NCBI GenBank assembly: GCA_007922195.1
Contig: ML681981.1
Coordinates: 9,130,318-9,194,317, forward strand
Origin: Podocnemis expansa
Lineage: Eukaryota > Chordata > Testudines > Podocnemididae
Reading direction: 5' to 3'
Length of the DNA: 64,000 nucleotides
Part shown: piece after piece, positions 22,869-35,200 of the stretch
Layout of the letters: the number at the start of each line of letters is the position of its first letter
Numbering within the stretch: position 1 is the stretch's first letter
Made by a program: the position numbers and the translations under genes
Notes under the pieces: model-generated
What the model was told of the DNA's origin: nothing
Seen by the model: the letters and a program-made list of their open reading frames with translations, nothing else
Databases searched by the model: none

Positions 22869-23987
22869 GGAATTGAGGATCCATTTTTTTCCCCCTTTTG
22901 ATAAAAACCCATGGTAAAGGAGCAATCAGAGGAAAACTCCTTGCAGTTATCATCACCACATTACTGCTTGTACTTCACTAGAGAAGCAGGGCATGGGGAA
23001 GTCCTGACTGGCTTCAATCCCTTTATGTGAATCTGACAGTGGAGGGGGCTCATTGGTCACAACTGGGCCAAAAATAGCAAGCTTCCAGGTGATGATAGGG
23101 GGAAAAAAAGGAACCCTTTATTCAAAGTAAAGAAATAAAACAAAGAATACCTGTTGGCTATTGGACAGTGTCTGTTTCACAGAGGAAAAACAACTAGTGC
23201 ATATTTAGGTCTTCCCTTTCATCTTAGAGAACTGGCTTATCTTTCCCACAGCAAGGCTAGGTGAGTTTTGTCATTGACTGCAATGGAGCCAAGATTTCAC
23301 CTTCTGTGTCAAGGCTTTTTCTTATCTCAGAGACTGCGGGTGCAGATCTCCCACTTGCAAAGTGATTAACTGATTTGAGGACTAAGCTTGGGGATGAGCA
23401 AGGAAGCATCTTATCTTGCTATCTAATTGTAGTCTCCATGACTGCTAACCCAGCTCTCTCCTGGGAGGTGAGTCTGCCTGATTAAGGCCTTATCTTGTTC
23501 CCAACTGATGATTAACTGCAGCTAGAACATTTTTGTTTCACATTGGCTAGTGGTGTGGGGTAAACTTGTTTGTCATTATTGCATTGCTGTCCTGATTGTG
23601 AGTAGACTTTGTACACTCCATCACCATCCCTGCTCCACCCCCGCCCAAGAAAGAAAGAGGGTTCTAGATGCCAAAACACACCACTTTTTTTGAGTGTTTA
23701 ATACTTAGTTTGGGCCACAGTACTTGAAAGAGACATTCATTATTTGGTGATGCAGTTCCAGCTGCCTCTATATAACATCAGGGGCTTCTGAAATGCTCCT
23801 CTACCAGACTTTGGGTTTGGGAGGATAAATTATGGTAAAAGCTGCCTTAGTGACCAGTCAGGCAAAGCTGTCACCTGTCATGAATGAAGGTTGTTTTGTC
23901 ACAGTATGGGGGGGGGAGGGTTTTCAGGAGTTGATTCAGCCTTGGTTTGTATCAATTCCTGAGTAATAATAATATTGCCTAGCTTTT
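22869..23987. other. Unassigned stretch
   Basis: No gene or repeat is recognised. A G-rich run (GGGGGGGGAGGG) lies near 23910. Confidence 0.4.
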
Positions 23988-23990
23988 ATA

Positions 23991-24331
23991 GGGTAGGTCT
24001 ATACTCGGGGCTTAAGCCAGCTTAAGGAGATTTAAGGGCTTCCTTAAGTTGACTTAATAACTCTCACTCTTTAAGTCAACTGAATGCAATGTGGCCATCT
24101 AAGTTCACTTAAGAAACCCTATGTAATAGCATGTGCCTGCTTAAGCTGACTTAATAAAATTGACTTAGGCAAACACCTTTTCTATTAGGACACTTTAAGT
24201 TCACTTAGCCAACTTTGTTAAGTTGACTTAAGAGAAGGGTGGACTCACTAAGTCAATTTAATAAAATCAACTGTAAGTAGACTTTACTAAGTCAACTTAA
24301 CAACACCCTGTAGCATAGAGTAGACATAGCC
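23991..24331. mobile_element. PIF/Harbinger-like MITE, GTCGAC-palindrome family
   Basis: Starts GGGTAGGTCTATACTCGGGG and ends AGAGTAGACATAGCC, flanked by ATA on both sides (23988-23990 and 24332-24334). AAGTTGACTTAA-type palindromes fill it from end to end; there is no GC-rich core. Confidence 0.85.
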
Positions 24332-24334
24332 ATA

Positions 24335-25311
24335 CAGTGCTTATCATCAGTAGTGCTCAAAGCATGTTGCAGAGTAGATCATTATCATCACCACCATTTC
24401 AGAGGAGGAGAAATGGAGGCACCAAGAGATGAAATGAGAATTCCAAAGTTATCCAGCAAGCCAGTGACAGCGTCAAGATTAGAACCAATATCTCCTGAGT
24501 CCCAGGATCATGCTCTATCCTTACAACACTGCTGCTGAACAAGTAGATGTCCTGTTCATATTTCTATTCACTGTGCAGAAAGAAACAACCAGCTGTCTAA
24601 CTCAGTGACCTAAAAGTCAGAAAGCAAAACCATGTTAATTCCATGAAGCTTTGAAATACACACCCATCTCACCCAACACAGTGAACGTGCTCAGCTCGGT
24701 GGGGGAGGAAATTGTGTGCATTCCCTTGCTCCTTGCTTCCCTCTACAAGACAGATTTTCAGATCTGCTGAGGCCCTTCTTTAGTTCCCAGATGAAAAATA
24801 ATGCTGTAGAGACAACTCATCACATATAAGGCCAGGGCAGATTGATCACGTAAGGTCCCCTCCCTGTGCAAATGTACAGTGTGTGTCTGAATTTGCTTTG
24901 ATAGGAAGTACATCAATATTTAGACTGGGCTAGGAGAGGTTTCTTCAGTATGCTACAGCTAGCTTGGTTTGTTCCATAAATCCATGTTTCTACCTTCTCA
25001 CTTGTGTATAGGTATTCTCCTACACCCTGAGTGTTAGCATATATAGAAGACACTGATACAACCAACCAACCATTTGTGGGTTGATTTTTTTACACCTAGT
25101 ACCACATAGTTTGAAGATTTTGGAATTTAAGGAAGACTTCTGAAGCTCTTACAATGTCTGAGATAAGTGTAGTTTACTGGAAAGAAAACTATTAACACTA
25201 ACTCCTATATGGAGAGAGGGAGCAAGTATTGTTTAGTGACATGCAAAGGGAAGCAAGAAGTTCTCTCAGCTCTGGTACTAAGCTCAGTAACAGAAGAGCA
25301 AATAATTCCAA
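24335..25311. other. Unassigned stretch
   Basis: No gene or repeat is recognised. The frame at 24353-24538 resembles the generic 'detectable within an old repeat' type, but no family can be named. Confidence 0.35.
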
Positions 25312-25319
25312 GCTTCCAC

Positions 25320-25623
25320 CAGGAGCGTCGCTGCCCTGGGGAAGGACCCAGGGCACGGGCCTAGGTGCCACCCCCACCTGCAGGCCATGCCCCCTAGCCG
25401 CAGGCCATGCCCTCGGCCGGGACAGGGCCAGGAGTGACTGCAGGTGGCTGGGCCCCGGATCCCTGGCTGGGGAGGGGGCTGAGAGCAGCAGCCGTGGCTG
25501 CGAGTGGCTAGGCCTGGGATCCCCGGCTGGGGACAGGGAGAGGCGGGGCCCCGTGGGACCAGGGGCACTGGCACTGGGATTTGGGGCATGGGCCCCGTGT
25601 GCCTGGCACCAGCAACACCCCTG
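25320..25623. mobile_element. hAT element with exact 8-bp target duplication
   Basis: Starts CAGGAGCGTCGCTGCCC and ends CAGCAACACCCCTG; GCTTCCAC is repeated exactly at 25312-25319 and 25624-25631. The interior is a GC-rich minisatellite with GATCCCTGGCTGGGGA and GATCCCCGGCTGGGGA. The overlapping long frames on both strands (25198-25732) are products of this repeat. Same family as 26384-26854. Confidence 0.92.
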
Positions 25624-25631
25624 GCTTCCAC

Positions 25632-26186
25632 AACACTCCTTGCTGCATGACACTGGACAAGTCAATGAACCTCAGTTTCTTCAGGTGTGTAACGAAGATA
25701 GTCATTCTGTCCTTGACAGGGAAAATGAGTGAATTAATTCCTTATAATTTGAAGTATGCTTTGAGGTTAGCACAAGCAAGATGGTATAGATATGCAAAGG
25801 CCTTTATTAATAATGCACATAAATGTATTGTAATGTTTGTAAAGCATTACGCGGTTCTTACACAGAAGAACAAACACGGCGTCTAGTGGCACTTATATCA
25901 TCTAACACTGAAGGTGGTCATTCATCATTGTCATATATCACATTATTTAAATTTCAGCAGTACTCGCAATGAGCAAGGCACCTTCCAAATATGAGGAAGT
26001 TATCTCACTATGTATATAACCCTTTTTGTTTTTTCCTTTTGCTAGACAGAAAGAAACAGACATGTTTCACTCGCTGTCCTGAATGAAAACTCTGCCAATT
26101 ACGGGTGACTTTGAAAAAACCATAATGCAGAGAGAGAAGAGACAGGAAGAGGAAGCAAACTCAGTTCTGTGTAGATGGCATCCAGG
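25632..26186. other. Unassigned stretch
   Basis: A weak PLE-end echo (GTCTAGTGGCACTTATATC) lies near 25881. Nothing else is recognised. Confidence 0.4.
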
Positions 26187-26245
26187 CAGGGCCAGATTAA
26201 GACATGCTGAGGCCCTAAGCTATGTCAAGATTCAGGGGACCCATA
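26187..26245. mobile_element. Possible hAT left-end fragment
   Basis: GCAGGGCCAGATTAAGACATG followed by GAGGCCCTAAGC resembles the left end of a CAGGGCCGGATTAA-type hAT element. No right end is found. Confidence 0.4.
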
Positions 26246-26334
26246 GACCTTAAAAAATAAAGAGAAAAAAAGAGTGTATTACTTTATAACAGAAAGAATA
26301 TTGAAAAAATGAATGATAAACCATTATATTTACA

Positions 26335-26942
26335 AATAAACAAGAAGTCCTGTGGCACTTAAAGACTAAAATACATTTATTGCCAGGGGCATCGCTGGAG
26401 TGGGGCACATGCCCTGAATCCCAGTGCTGGTGCCCCACGTTTGGCGGCCCCTTCAGGTCTCCGGCCTGCTTGGGCCGGAGATCCAGGGCCCAGCCACCCA
26501 TGGCCACAGCAGCCCTGTCCCCAGCTGGGGATCTGGGGCTTGGTCGCGGAGACCACTCCTGGTCCTGTCCCCAGTCGGGGATCCAGGGCCCAGCCGCGGC
26601 AGCCCCATCCCCAGTTGGGGATCTGAGTCCCAGCCACCTGTGGCCGCAGCAGCCCTGTCCCCAGCCGGGGATCTGGGGCTCAGCCACTGTGACCCCATCC
26701 CCGGCTGGGATGTGGGGTCCAGCCGCCTGCGGCAGCTTCCAGCCCCATCCGTAGCCGGGGATGTGGGCTCAGCTGCCCGCGGCAGCACGCGGTGGCTTCC
26801 GGCCCTGTCCCCGGCCAGGGTGCGGGATCCCTCCCCGGGGCAGCGACGCCCCTGTTTATTGCACAAGCTTTCATTGGAGAAAATCCAACTTCATCAGACA
26901 CTTAAAGACTAAAGTGCCACAGGACTCCTTGCTTGTGTTCAA
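26335..26942. mobile_element. Short PLE-end element split by a hAT insertion
   Basis: The left arm is ACAAGAAGTCCTGTGGCACTTAAAGACTAAAATAC. After the inserted hAT the sequence resumes with ACAAGCTTTCATTGGAGAAAATCC, then the inverted arm GACTAAAGTGCCACAGGACTCC. Both arms are thus the PLE terminal repeat facing each other, with no coding body between. Confidence 0.8.
26384..26854. mobile_element. hAT element with exact 8-bp target duplication, nested
   Basis: The ends CAGGGGCATCGCTGG and CAGCGACGCCCCTG are inverted repeats. TTTATTGC is repeated exactly at 26376-26383 and 26855-26862. The interior is a GC-rich minisatellite (CTGTCCCCAGCTGGGGATC and variants, about 60-bp spacing), which keeps frames open on both strands. 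Those frames (26250-26912) are not genes. Insertion into a PLE end gives relative age: PLE first, hAT second. Confidence 0.93.
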
Positions 26943-27261
26943 TGTGTTTCCCAAGGTGTTGCCCAACTTTACCAGTGACTGACAAATATAAAGGCAGACA
27001 AATCGCATTACAGAAACTAGGGTATAACAATATGGTCAACTCATAAAATGTTAGTCACTGAAACATCTAAAAAGGGCATCTCACACTGGTGTAAATAAGC
27101 AATAATGGTGTTGCATTAGTATGAAACCTGGGAGAATGTTCAGAACCAGGCTCATTAACTTCTGTTCATCTTTAGATTTAATAAATCAGCAAAAAAGCTC
27201 ATAGGTTGCTTTTCAAACAATTCATGAGTTCTTTCAAGGGCAGTAATAAATACAGCAAGCC

Positions 27262-27720
27262 AGGGCTGTTTCTACAGAGGTGCGGTGCCCTGGGCCAATT
27301 GGCCTATGTGAGCCCCCCTCCCCACATCCTTTGCAATGGGGGGGGGGCAGGGTGGGCCAGCCCAGGGGAAGGGCTTTGCTTTCCCACCCCACCTCTGGGC
27401 TGCCCCTCCTTGCCCCCAGGTTGGACCAGCTGGTTCCGGGGAGGGGTGAGAGAGTGGAGCCCAGCCTCTGGACTGGCCCATTCTGCCCCTGGGGGGCTGT
27501 TTCCTGTCTTGGGAGTGGGATGGGGTGAGCCAGCCTAAAGTGGAGCCTGGATTCCATGCTTGCATGCTGCACCCCTCGCCGCCTTTGGCTCTGTGCCGAA
27601 GGCAGCAGGTGGGAGTGGGGGGCCAGTGGCATGGACCCCAGGCTGCTCTGTAAAGCAGGACACCATGGAGCCCATGGAACCATGGGGCCCGGGGCGATTG
27701 CTCTTCTCGTCTGTCCCTAG
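27262..27720. mobile_element. GC-rich hAT-like non-autonomous element
   Basis: The left side CAGGGCTGTTTCTACAGAGG and the right side GCCCGGGGCGATTGCTCTTC...GTCCCTA resemble the two ends of a hAT family. No clear 8-bp duplication could be read. The GC-rich body gives several overlapping open frames on both strands (27206-27683), which are not called. Confidence 0.55.
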
Positions 27721-29507
27721 GGACCTACAGTAAATGAAATAAGAAAGTTTAGAACAAAATGGAGACAGCGCAGTTTAGGTTCATTGAGAAACATTTTGGG
27801 TTTAGGGTAGGAAGAGGCCATTAAAGTGGAAGTAGAATGGGAAGGAAATTGTGAGGGAAGTTAATACCTGCATTCAGTGAGTGTAGTTAAAACAAATGAT
27901 AGAAACAGGTAGTCATTTTAACATTGTTAAAAAAAAAAAAACTTGACTGCACAGATAAATTGTCTCTCTTCTGTTAGCCATTTTTATATCAGTCAAATTA
28001 TTCATTTTTTACCAATTTTCTTATGTTAAATCTGGAAAAGAAAACACACAATTCAAAATAGTTTATACATAAAAAGAAATGGCAAGAGGAAAGTTTAAAA
28101 AAGAAATATTAGCCACCCAGAAATATGACAGTTACCTCATGCATTCTCAACAGGACCCATCATGCAATGTCAAGGTATATGCCTGCAAGAGATTCTGCAT
28201 TCTCTCAGTTCCCTTTCATTTCGGTTGGAGGGGAGAATGCTGAGCACCTTCCTGAAATTGGCTCATAGGTATTAATTAATGCAACTAAAACAACAGCTGT
28301 GGTAAATGATGAATGGAAGGTATTAAAATGATTGGTCCTTGAGGGGTGTTTAATCTTAAGTTACTAAAAATTCTCATGTTCAACAAGTGAGGTTTAAGAA
28401 GAACAAGAGCTTTTAATTACAGTTTGATTTTACAGTTAACATTTTAATTGAGACCAGGGAACTGCCACATACTAATTAATAACTGCCAACAGTGCAACGA
28501 TTTTAATTTCCTTTCTCTAAGGTCAGTTGTTGAAATGACTGAAATTATTGTGGTTTGTCCTGCTCTATAGAATTCTGCTATCTAGTAGCATAAATCAGTT
28601 TAACATGATGAAACCAGTCAACAAGTTAGTCTTTGCTTTCATTTACCCTAAAACCAACTTTACTAAATCATACACAATAAGGGCCAGACCTAACATTGCC
28701 CCAAAAAAGTAGAGTTATATAGTAGAAAAGTCTTAGGCTTTGTCTCATGAGGATTCTAGCCACTATGGTAGCTGCACTGGTTCAAAACCGCTAGAGTAGG
28801 AGTGATCAGCATTGCAGATTATGAAAGCTTCAAACAATGTGTATGCAAAATGTACTGTTGGATATACTTAGATATGTTGTCTTTTTTCTGGTATGCCTTG
28901 CTATTATTATATTGTATTCTTTTACAAAAAGAGCAAAATCAATTAATGCCTTTTCAATCTTTATAAATTGGTAATAAATTCAATAAGGAATCATAACAGT
29001 GACAGTTTCAGTAAAAAGCAAGACGCATGGAATGGTGGCTCAAAAGTACACTTTTGGACAACAAGTTCTTAGAGGGAATTTCTAACTGTTTCGGCTTATT
29101 TTTGGCTAACTATAGTATTTTTCTTCGTTGCTTTTCCATCAACTCCTACTGATAGAAGAGGAAGTGACTAATAAAGAATTTTGTGAAAGTGTCCATTCCT
29201 TGTTTCTACATACATTCCTCAGTCTGATTTGTAGAAAGTAGGGTACTTGTTTTTAACATCCTGAATAATTCTAGCAAGACCACCTCACTTGAATGTCTTG
29301 TCAAAGGATCTTGTTGAAAGATCACTCAACCTTAATCATATGTAAAAATCTTCGCAAATTAATATCAAATAAAGCACTGAACATTTCAAAGAATTAGATT
29401 TATTATATACTGAAACTAATTCTGAAGTGGTTTCCACTAACTGAATGCTTAATGCTATCTACTCAATTCTAATGACATTTAATTTTAGTACTATTGACAC
29501 CAAGCAG
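27721..29507. other. AT-rich unassigned stretch
   Basis: No gene or repeat is recognised over about 1.8 kb, and there is no open frame of note. An A run of 13 lies near 27929. It is one of the cleaner non-repeat stretches of the window. Confidence 0.45.
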
Positions 29508-29510
29508 TAA

Positions 29511-29689
29511 GGCTATGTCCACACTTACACAGTTAGGTTACTAGGTTTTATTATATTGATATGACTTTCCTTATATTGAAAGGAGGGAGCTTCTCATTTC
29601 AAAATGAGGGAACATCGTGTGGATCTACTATTTTTAAAATCAAAATACCCAGCATTATTTTGATTTATACAATGTGTGTGGATGTACCC
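29511..29689. mobile_element. Short PIF/Harbinger-like MITE, TTGATAT family
   Basis: Starts GGCTATGTCCACACTTACAC and ends GTGTGTGGATGTACCC, flanked by TAA on both sides (29508-29510 and 29690-29692). It shares TTTATTATATTGATATGAC and TTCAAAATGAGG text with the arms of the 1.2 kb element at 3969-5189. It is therefore the same family without the GC-rich core. Confidence 0.85.
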
Positions 29690-29694
29690 TAAAT

Positions 29695-29805
29695 GTCTCC
29701 CACAAAAGCTCATGTGATAAATAAATTTGTTAATCTTTAAAAGTTCCACAGAACTCCTTGTTTGTTTTGTTTGCTAGACTAACACAGCTAACCCTTTGGA
29801 ATTAG
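29695..29805. mobile_element. PLE terminal repeat, inverted orientation
   Basis: CCCACAAAAGCTCATGTGATAAATAAATTTG, then AAGTTCCACAGAACTCCTTG and GCTAGACTAACACAGCTAACCC, is the right-hand end of the PLE family with its tail. Confidence 0.75.
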
Positions 29806-29962
29806 ATTTAGGGAAAAATCTCATTGCAAATATACAACAATGGGACAATCCATGGAAGTTTCAAGACCATCTCAGTGGGGAACATCTGCTAAATCAGTTG
29901 TTGAATCCCATACAGGAAAACAACTTCCATTTAGTTAGGTGATATATATCTATATAGATATA

Positions 29963-30403
29963 GGCTACATCTACATCTAAAATCTTAGTTCAGACTTTGT
30001 TAGTCTGAACTAAGTAGTTCGAAAGTTGGTTCGAACTAAGCATGTTTTTTAGTTTGAACTAGCCATTTTTTTTTAGTTTGAACTAACTTTTTAGTTTGAA
30101 CTAAAAAAGCACAGTTAGTTCAAACTAAAAGTTAGTTCAAACTAAAAAAAAACCAAAAAACCAAAAACCCCACACTTAGTTTGAACTAACAGCTAGTTTA
30201 AACATATTTAGTTCAAACTAGCATATCTAGGTTGTGTTAGTTCAAACTAAATATACAGATCAGTTCAAACTAACCAGCCATACTAATTAATTCAAACTAT
30301 GCTTTGCTAAAATTTTTTAGTTTGAACCAGGCAAAGCCTAATATAGACAGGGTTCAAATTAAGGATCCTTAATTCAAACTAATTTGCTAGTGTAGACATA
30401 GCC
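29963..30403. mobile_element. PIF/Harbinger-like MITE, TTAGTTCGAACTAA family
   Basis: Starts GGCTACATCTACATCTAAAATC and ends CTAGTGTAGACATAGCC, flanked by ATA on both sides (29960-29962 and 30404-30406). It is closely similar in layout to 10873-11342, including the right-end text AATTCAAACTAATTTGCTAG. Confidence 0.88.
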
Positions 30404-30406
30404 ATA

Positions 30407-31639
30407 GTGACTTGGATATTTAATTAAAATGTTAGAAAACTGGCTTCTTTCTGTGATACTTAAGTTCCAATAAAGGATTCATTTTTCAGAGAGATACAGT
30501 TCGTAATTGCTTGGCTATTTGGACAGAAGTGAGTTGGAAGGAGTATGCAGCCCTGGAAACATTCACTTGGGAAGCTGAACAGAACTTTACTGCAGTGAGA
30601 CTGAAACTATCACCTATGTTAACTTCTTCTGATGTTTCCTTCACTTCCATGAGCAGAGATCTTTTCTATATTGAGCTCTTCAAAACCTGCTCTGACTGTC
30701 CAGTAGATTACCCAATAAAGAGCAAGAGTCTCCCAGGCGTGTTGAAGCACCTAATCATCTCCAAACACTCCCATTGACTCCTGTATGTCACCCCCCCTTT
30801 TTCCTTCCCTTCTTAGTTAACTTTTCTGCCCACTTCCACTCTGAAACTTCTCAGAGTGGCAGTCACAGAGAATAGCTATCCCCAGTAGTCCAGTCTTGAA
30901 CTACTACATCCCATTTAAACTTTCCTTTGAATAAAAGAATTAATTTAATGGTTCTGAATGTTGATTTAGGATATGAATATTAGTACAATGTAAATAGATT
31001 AAGACCAACACCTTAAATATAACCTTACTCTTCCATGGCACTATAAGGGGCTTACTATGCTTTTGCAAGTTACTCAACATACTCGTGTCTGGTTGAGTTC
31101 AGTGGGTGTTGAATCAGCTTTAAACACTCTAGACTGTGCTCATCTCTTAATAATGTCAGGTGCATGTTTTGCTTCATATAAAGTGATTTCATTATGCTAA
31201 AGCCAATATTTTAAAAAACTATTTCTAGCACAACAAAAACTGCTAGATCAGCAGAACACATCTTTTCAGTCAAATCAATACATGATTTATTTTAGATACT
31301 CATTTTTTTGCAAAAGGTATTATGATCCTCATTCACTTGGGTTTACAAAAAATGTTTGCTTTGCACAGAAAATCTCTACCATAATTTGAAATAGTTAAGA
31401 CTTCGGAATTTTCTCTGGAATTTGTTTATACACTTCTGTGATCTGCTATTGTTATCACTGGAATAACCATAACATCTTCAGGGCTGGTTTTTTCACATTT
31501 AGAAATAAACTAATGCTTACAAATTAAAAAAAATTATATTTATAAACACTCAAATTAAATGATGAATCAATTATCCCCTTTCTATATTAAAAATGAAATA
31601 TAGTATAAGAATTAAGGAACAATGCAAACCCTACCTATC
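30407..31639. other. Unassigned stretch
   Basis: The + frame at 30511-30777 (88 codons from its Met) is the only one of note. It has no known domain, and I do not call it. Otherwise AT-rich non-repeat DNA. Confidence 0.4.
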
Positions 31640-32490
31640 TAAAGATCTGACCAGGCAAAGACTCACTCACATAGGTCAGGTCAGCTGTCAGACTGGAGGG
31701 AACTTACTAGTGGAGCTCCTCAGGAATCAGTCTTGGGATCAATCTTATTTAACCTTTTCATTGCAGGCCTTGGCACAAAAAGTGGTAATGCATTAATAAA
31801 GTTTGTGGATAACATGAAGTTGGGAGGTATTGCCAACAAAGAGATGGATATCATTCAAGAGCTGGCTGACCTTGTAAAATGGAGTACTAGCAATAGAATA
31901 AAATTTAATAGTGGTAACTGCAAGGTCATGCATTTAGGAAGTAATAACAAGAACTTTTCCTACATGCAGGAACTATATCAGTTGGAAGTGACAGAGGAGG
32001 AGAAGGCCCTGGAGGTATTGCTTGATTACACGAGGACAATGAGCCGCCAATGTGATGTGTCCATAAAAAAGGCTAATACAATCGTAGGCTGCATCAGATG
32101 AGGTATTTCTCGTAGAAACAGAGTGGTGTTAGTACTTTTATACAAGAAGTTGGTGAGACTCATCTGGAATACTGTGTGCAAACTCTGATCCCCCATCTTT
32201 AAAAGAGATAAATTCAAACTGGAACAGGTACAGAGAAGGGTTACTAGGATAATCCAAGGAATGGAAAACCTTATGAGGTGAGACTCAAAGAGCTTGGTTT
32301 TGTAAGCTTAACCAAAAGAAGGCTGAGGGGAGATATGATTGCTCTGCAAATACCTTAGAGGGGCAAATATCAGGGAGGGAGAGGAATTAAGTTCAGTGCC
32401 AATGTAGACACAAGAACTAATGGGTATAAACTGTCTATCAGAAAGTTTAGACTTGATATTAGATGCTGGTTTCTAACCATGAGAGAAGTA
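31640..32490 (+). mobile_element. CR1 LINE fragment, plus strand
   Basis: The frame at 31733-32101 begins after GVPQGS-like sequence and shows FNLFIAGL, then FVDNMKLGG, where CR1 normally has the catalytic F-A-D-D. The substitution at 31802-31813 destroys the RT active site. It continues with WSTSNRIKFNSGNCKVMHLG and NTIVGCIR, typical CR1 text. Beyond 32101 the frame is broken, but the C-terminal text (near 32410-32490) can still be followed. Dead, 5'-truncated copy. Confidence 0.85.
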
Positions 32491-34620
32491 AAATAATTTC
32501 TGATTTAGTTTTAATGTCAAAATTTTGATTTTTGGTTTTCAAAAAAAAGTTTATTTTTGATCAAAATGAACATATATTACTGAAATATATTTTCAAAAAC
32601 ATATTTTTTTCTGTTTTTCCCCCCTGTGGTTGAAAACCAAACCATGGGAAAGTTTGAAAACAATTGTTTAAAAATATTGCCATGAAAAGAAATTAGCAAT
32701 TTGATCACCTCTAGTAAAAATACTTACCTGACAGTGATGTTATGAAAACTTAATGTTTTGGTAACACTTGGATATCTTTGGGCAAAATTTGTAAATCTAA
32801 GTGATTATTTGGTTATTTAGTTATCATGCAGTTTCTTAAAGAAGTTGATTTCGTATGTCTTAGTATGTCTTCTTGAATGTAAACATTTAATAAAAGTTTA
32901 AGAGGTGAGAGGAGAGCCAAACTTGTTAATATTTTAACTTGCAGGTTTTCCTCAGAATATTGCAGAGCTCTTAAAAAGTCATGCAAGTCACAGTCAGCCA
33001 ATGTGCTCATAAAGGTAGCTTTCAGAAACAAAGACACTCTTCTTCTATAACAGCTGGTAAATAGGTAAATCTTATATAGAAATGATGGGTAAAATAAGTT
33101 CACTGGCAAATATACAGTTCAAAACTCCAGCCAGAATAAATATCAAAAGGTATATTCTTATGTATTTAAAAATAAGACACTAGACAATGTAGACGTCTGA
33201 AAACATTCACATCTGAACTCCAGTACTCAAAGTGACATCAATTTTTTTTTAGATAATAAAGCAGAAAGATTGCCAAACAATAGGTGGATCAAAAGGTTCA
33301 GACTAGTCATCCATTCCAGTGATTCTTGAATGCTCTGTGAAAATATCATTACATATCAAACCCCATGGTACAAAAATGAAAATCTGATATTTAACTATTT
33401 CCTGTATGTCACAGCTAAGGTAATGCAGCCTCTATTAAAAGCTTCTCTGTTGTACAGGATTCCTTTACATGGAACCAAAAAGAGGGGACATCATAGTCTA
33501 ATTAGCCATTCATTCTCAGTGATGTTTAGTTGTAGGCTCTTGTTATTCATATCTGACTTTCAGAAAGAAATTGAATGAATAAAATAGATGTTAACACCTG
33601 ATGTTTAATGGAATAGGCAATAAAAATCTGCTACAACTCATATATGCCTAGGAAAGTTTGATCAAAGATCTCAGCTAGTTTGCTGTAGTCCTGTTTGGTA
33701 ACCCAGTTTCACATGTAGACAAGAGACTAACCTAGGGGGAACTCTGCCTCTCCAGTAGGCAAACTTTCTGGCCAAAGACTACAAACACAGATGAGAACAC
33801 CTGAACTCAAAAGGTGAGGCCACCTTAAAACTGAAATTGTCACTTGATGAGCTTATGCTACCTCATGTCACGCAGTGATTGAAACGGAGGGACTGAGGTG
33901 TTCATGCTATATTCCCAAATGGGTGGGTGTGGGAAGGAACTGAGAGGCCAGATGACAACTCATGAAATGGAAAGAAGCATGACATCATGTTTTTCCTAGT
34001 CAGACCCTGGCAGAGGGAATAAATACTCCTGACTTGGCTGATTTCTTGGTTTTTGCAAATTGGTTCAACACATGTTCATTTTAGAAAGTACACAATAAGA
34101 AGAGAATGGTCAGGCAGGGGTGCAAAGAGGTTTAAGACCCTTTGTGGACGCCTTCACCTCCAGTGCAGGCACAGAAAGGTAATTTGTGGACTCCTTTTCC
34201 TCCAGTGCAGACAGACAGGGATTGCTAAAGTGGGCTAGGAAATGGATACAACATTAGATTCACCACATCCACTGGACTGGCCAGCACAAGTGAATCAGTG
34301 CAAGGGTTAGTGGTCTGGTACTGGTCAGGGTTAACACTTCCATGTGGTCAGGAGAGTACAGGGAAAAAAGATTGTGCCCCTCTGGGTACCTCTTGGGCCA
34401 GCTACAAGTGATGTTCTTGTACAGGCTTGTGCCTAAAAACATAACCGGTATGTATTTCTATTAAAACACTCCCATGCTTTTTACTGATGAGTTATGCACT
34501 GAAACTGTGCACATTTCTGTTGGGAACTGTTTATTATTATCATCCTTGTCTTCCCTTGCTATGACTCATTTACTGTTTGTCACACCTGTTTAATATATTC
34601 TTAAATTACATTGTGGGATC
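32491..34620. other. AT-rich unassigned stretch
   Basis: No gene or repeat is recognised. The minus frame at 32813-33109 and the plus frames at 33330-33578 and 34053-34238 carry no familiar domain. An 18-base unit around CTCCAGTGCAGGCACAG and CTCCAGTGCAGACAGAC occurs twice near 34157 and 34201. Confidence 0.4.
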
Positions 34621-34623
34621 TTT

Positions 34624-35098
34624 GGCTATGTCTACACTGCCAAAGATATTGTGAAATAGTTATTTTAAAAATAACTATTTCAAGTTTATTTTGAAATAAT
34701 TATTTCAAAATAGCATTATTTTGAATTTATTGTTCCAAAATAAGAGTCTAGTGAAGACTATTTCAAAATAAGATAGGAATTATTATTTCAAAATAGAGAG
34801 TCCTCACTAAACTCTCTATTTTGAAATAGGGGAAGGCGGGGAAATTATAGGGCCATTATTTCAAAAAGAGCCAATTCTGTGGCTTGAAATGGCTTTTTTC
34901 GAAACAACTATTTTGAAAGAATTGCTCTTTTGAAATAAAAGCAGGTTTAGTTATTTCAAAATAACACTTTGGGGTTTTGTTTTTTTTTTGAAATAAAGTG
35001 CTTATGTTGAAATAACAAATGCCTGCATGGACAGGTAAAAAGCTTTTTTGAAATAAGCCTCCTTATTTTGAAAAAAACTTTTCAGTGTAGACATATCC
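34624..35098. mobile_element. PIF/Harbinger-like MITE, ATTTCGAAAT-palindrome family
   Basis: Starts GGCTATGTCTACACTGCC and ends TTCAGTGTAGACATATCC. The inside is made of TTATTTCAAAATAA-like palindromes, decayed from TTTCGAAA. No clear 3-bp duplication could be read. The right part of the element at 1-386 belongs to the same family. Confidence 0.8.
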
Positions 35099-35200
35099 AA
35101 TTTCAGACATCATCTATTTCTACTTTTGTGTTTTTCCAGTGCCTGGAATAATAGGGCCCTGATCATAATTTAGGCCCCAAAATACAAATACAATATACAT

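Noticed and set aside
25198..27683. Many overlapping open frames of 60-167 codons on both strands
   Set aside because: They lie in GC-rich minisatellite cores of hAT elements; frames are open on both strands at once and translate to Pro/Gly-rich repeats without domains.
30511..30777. 88-codon + frame
   Set aside because: No domain recognised; kept only as a note.
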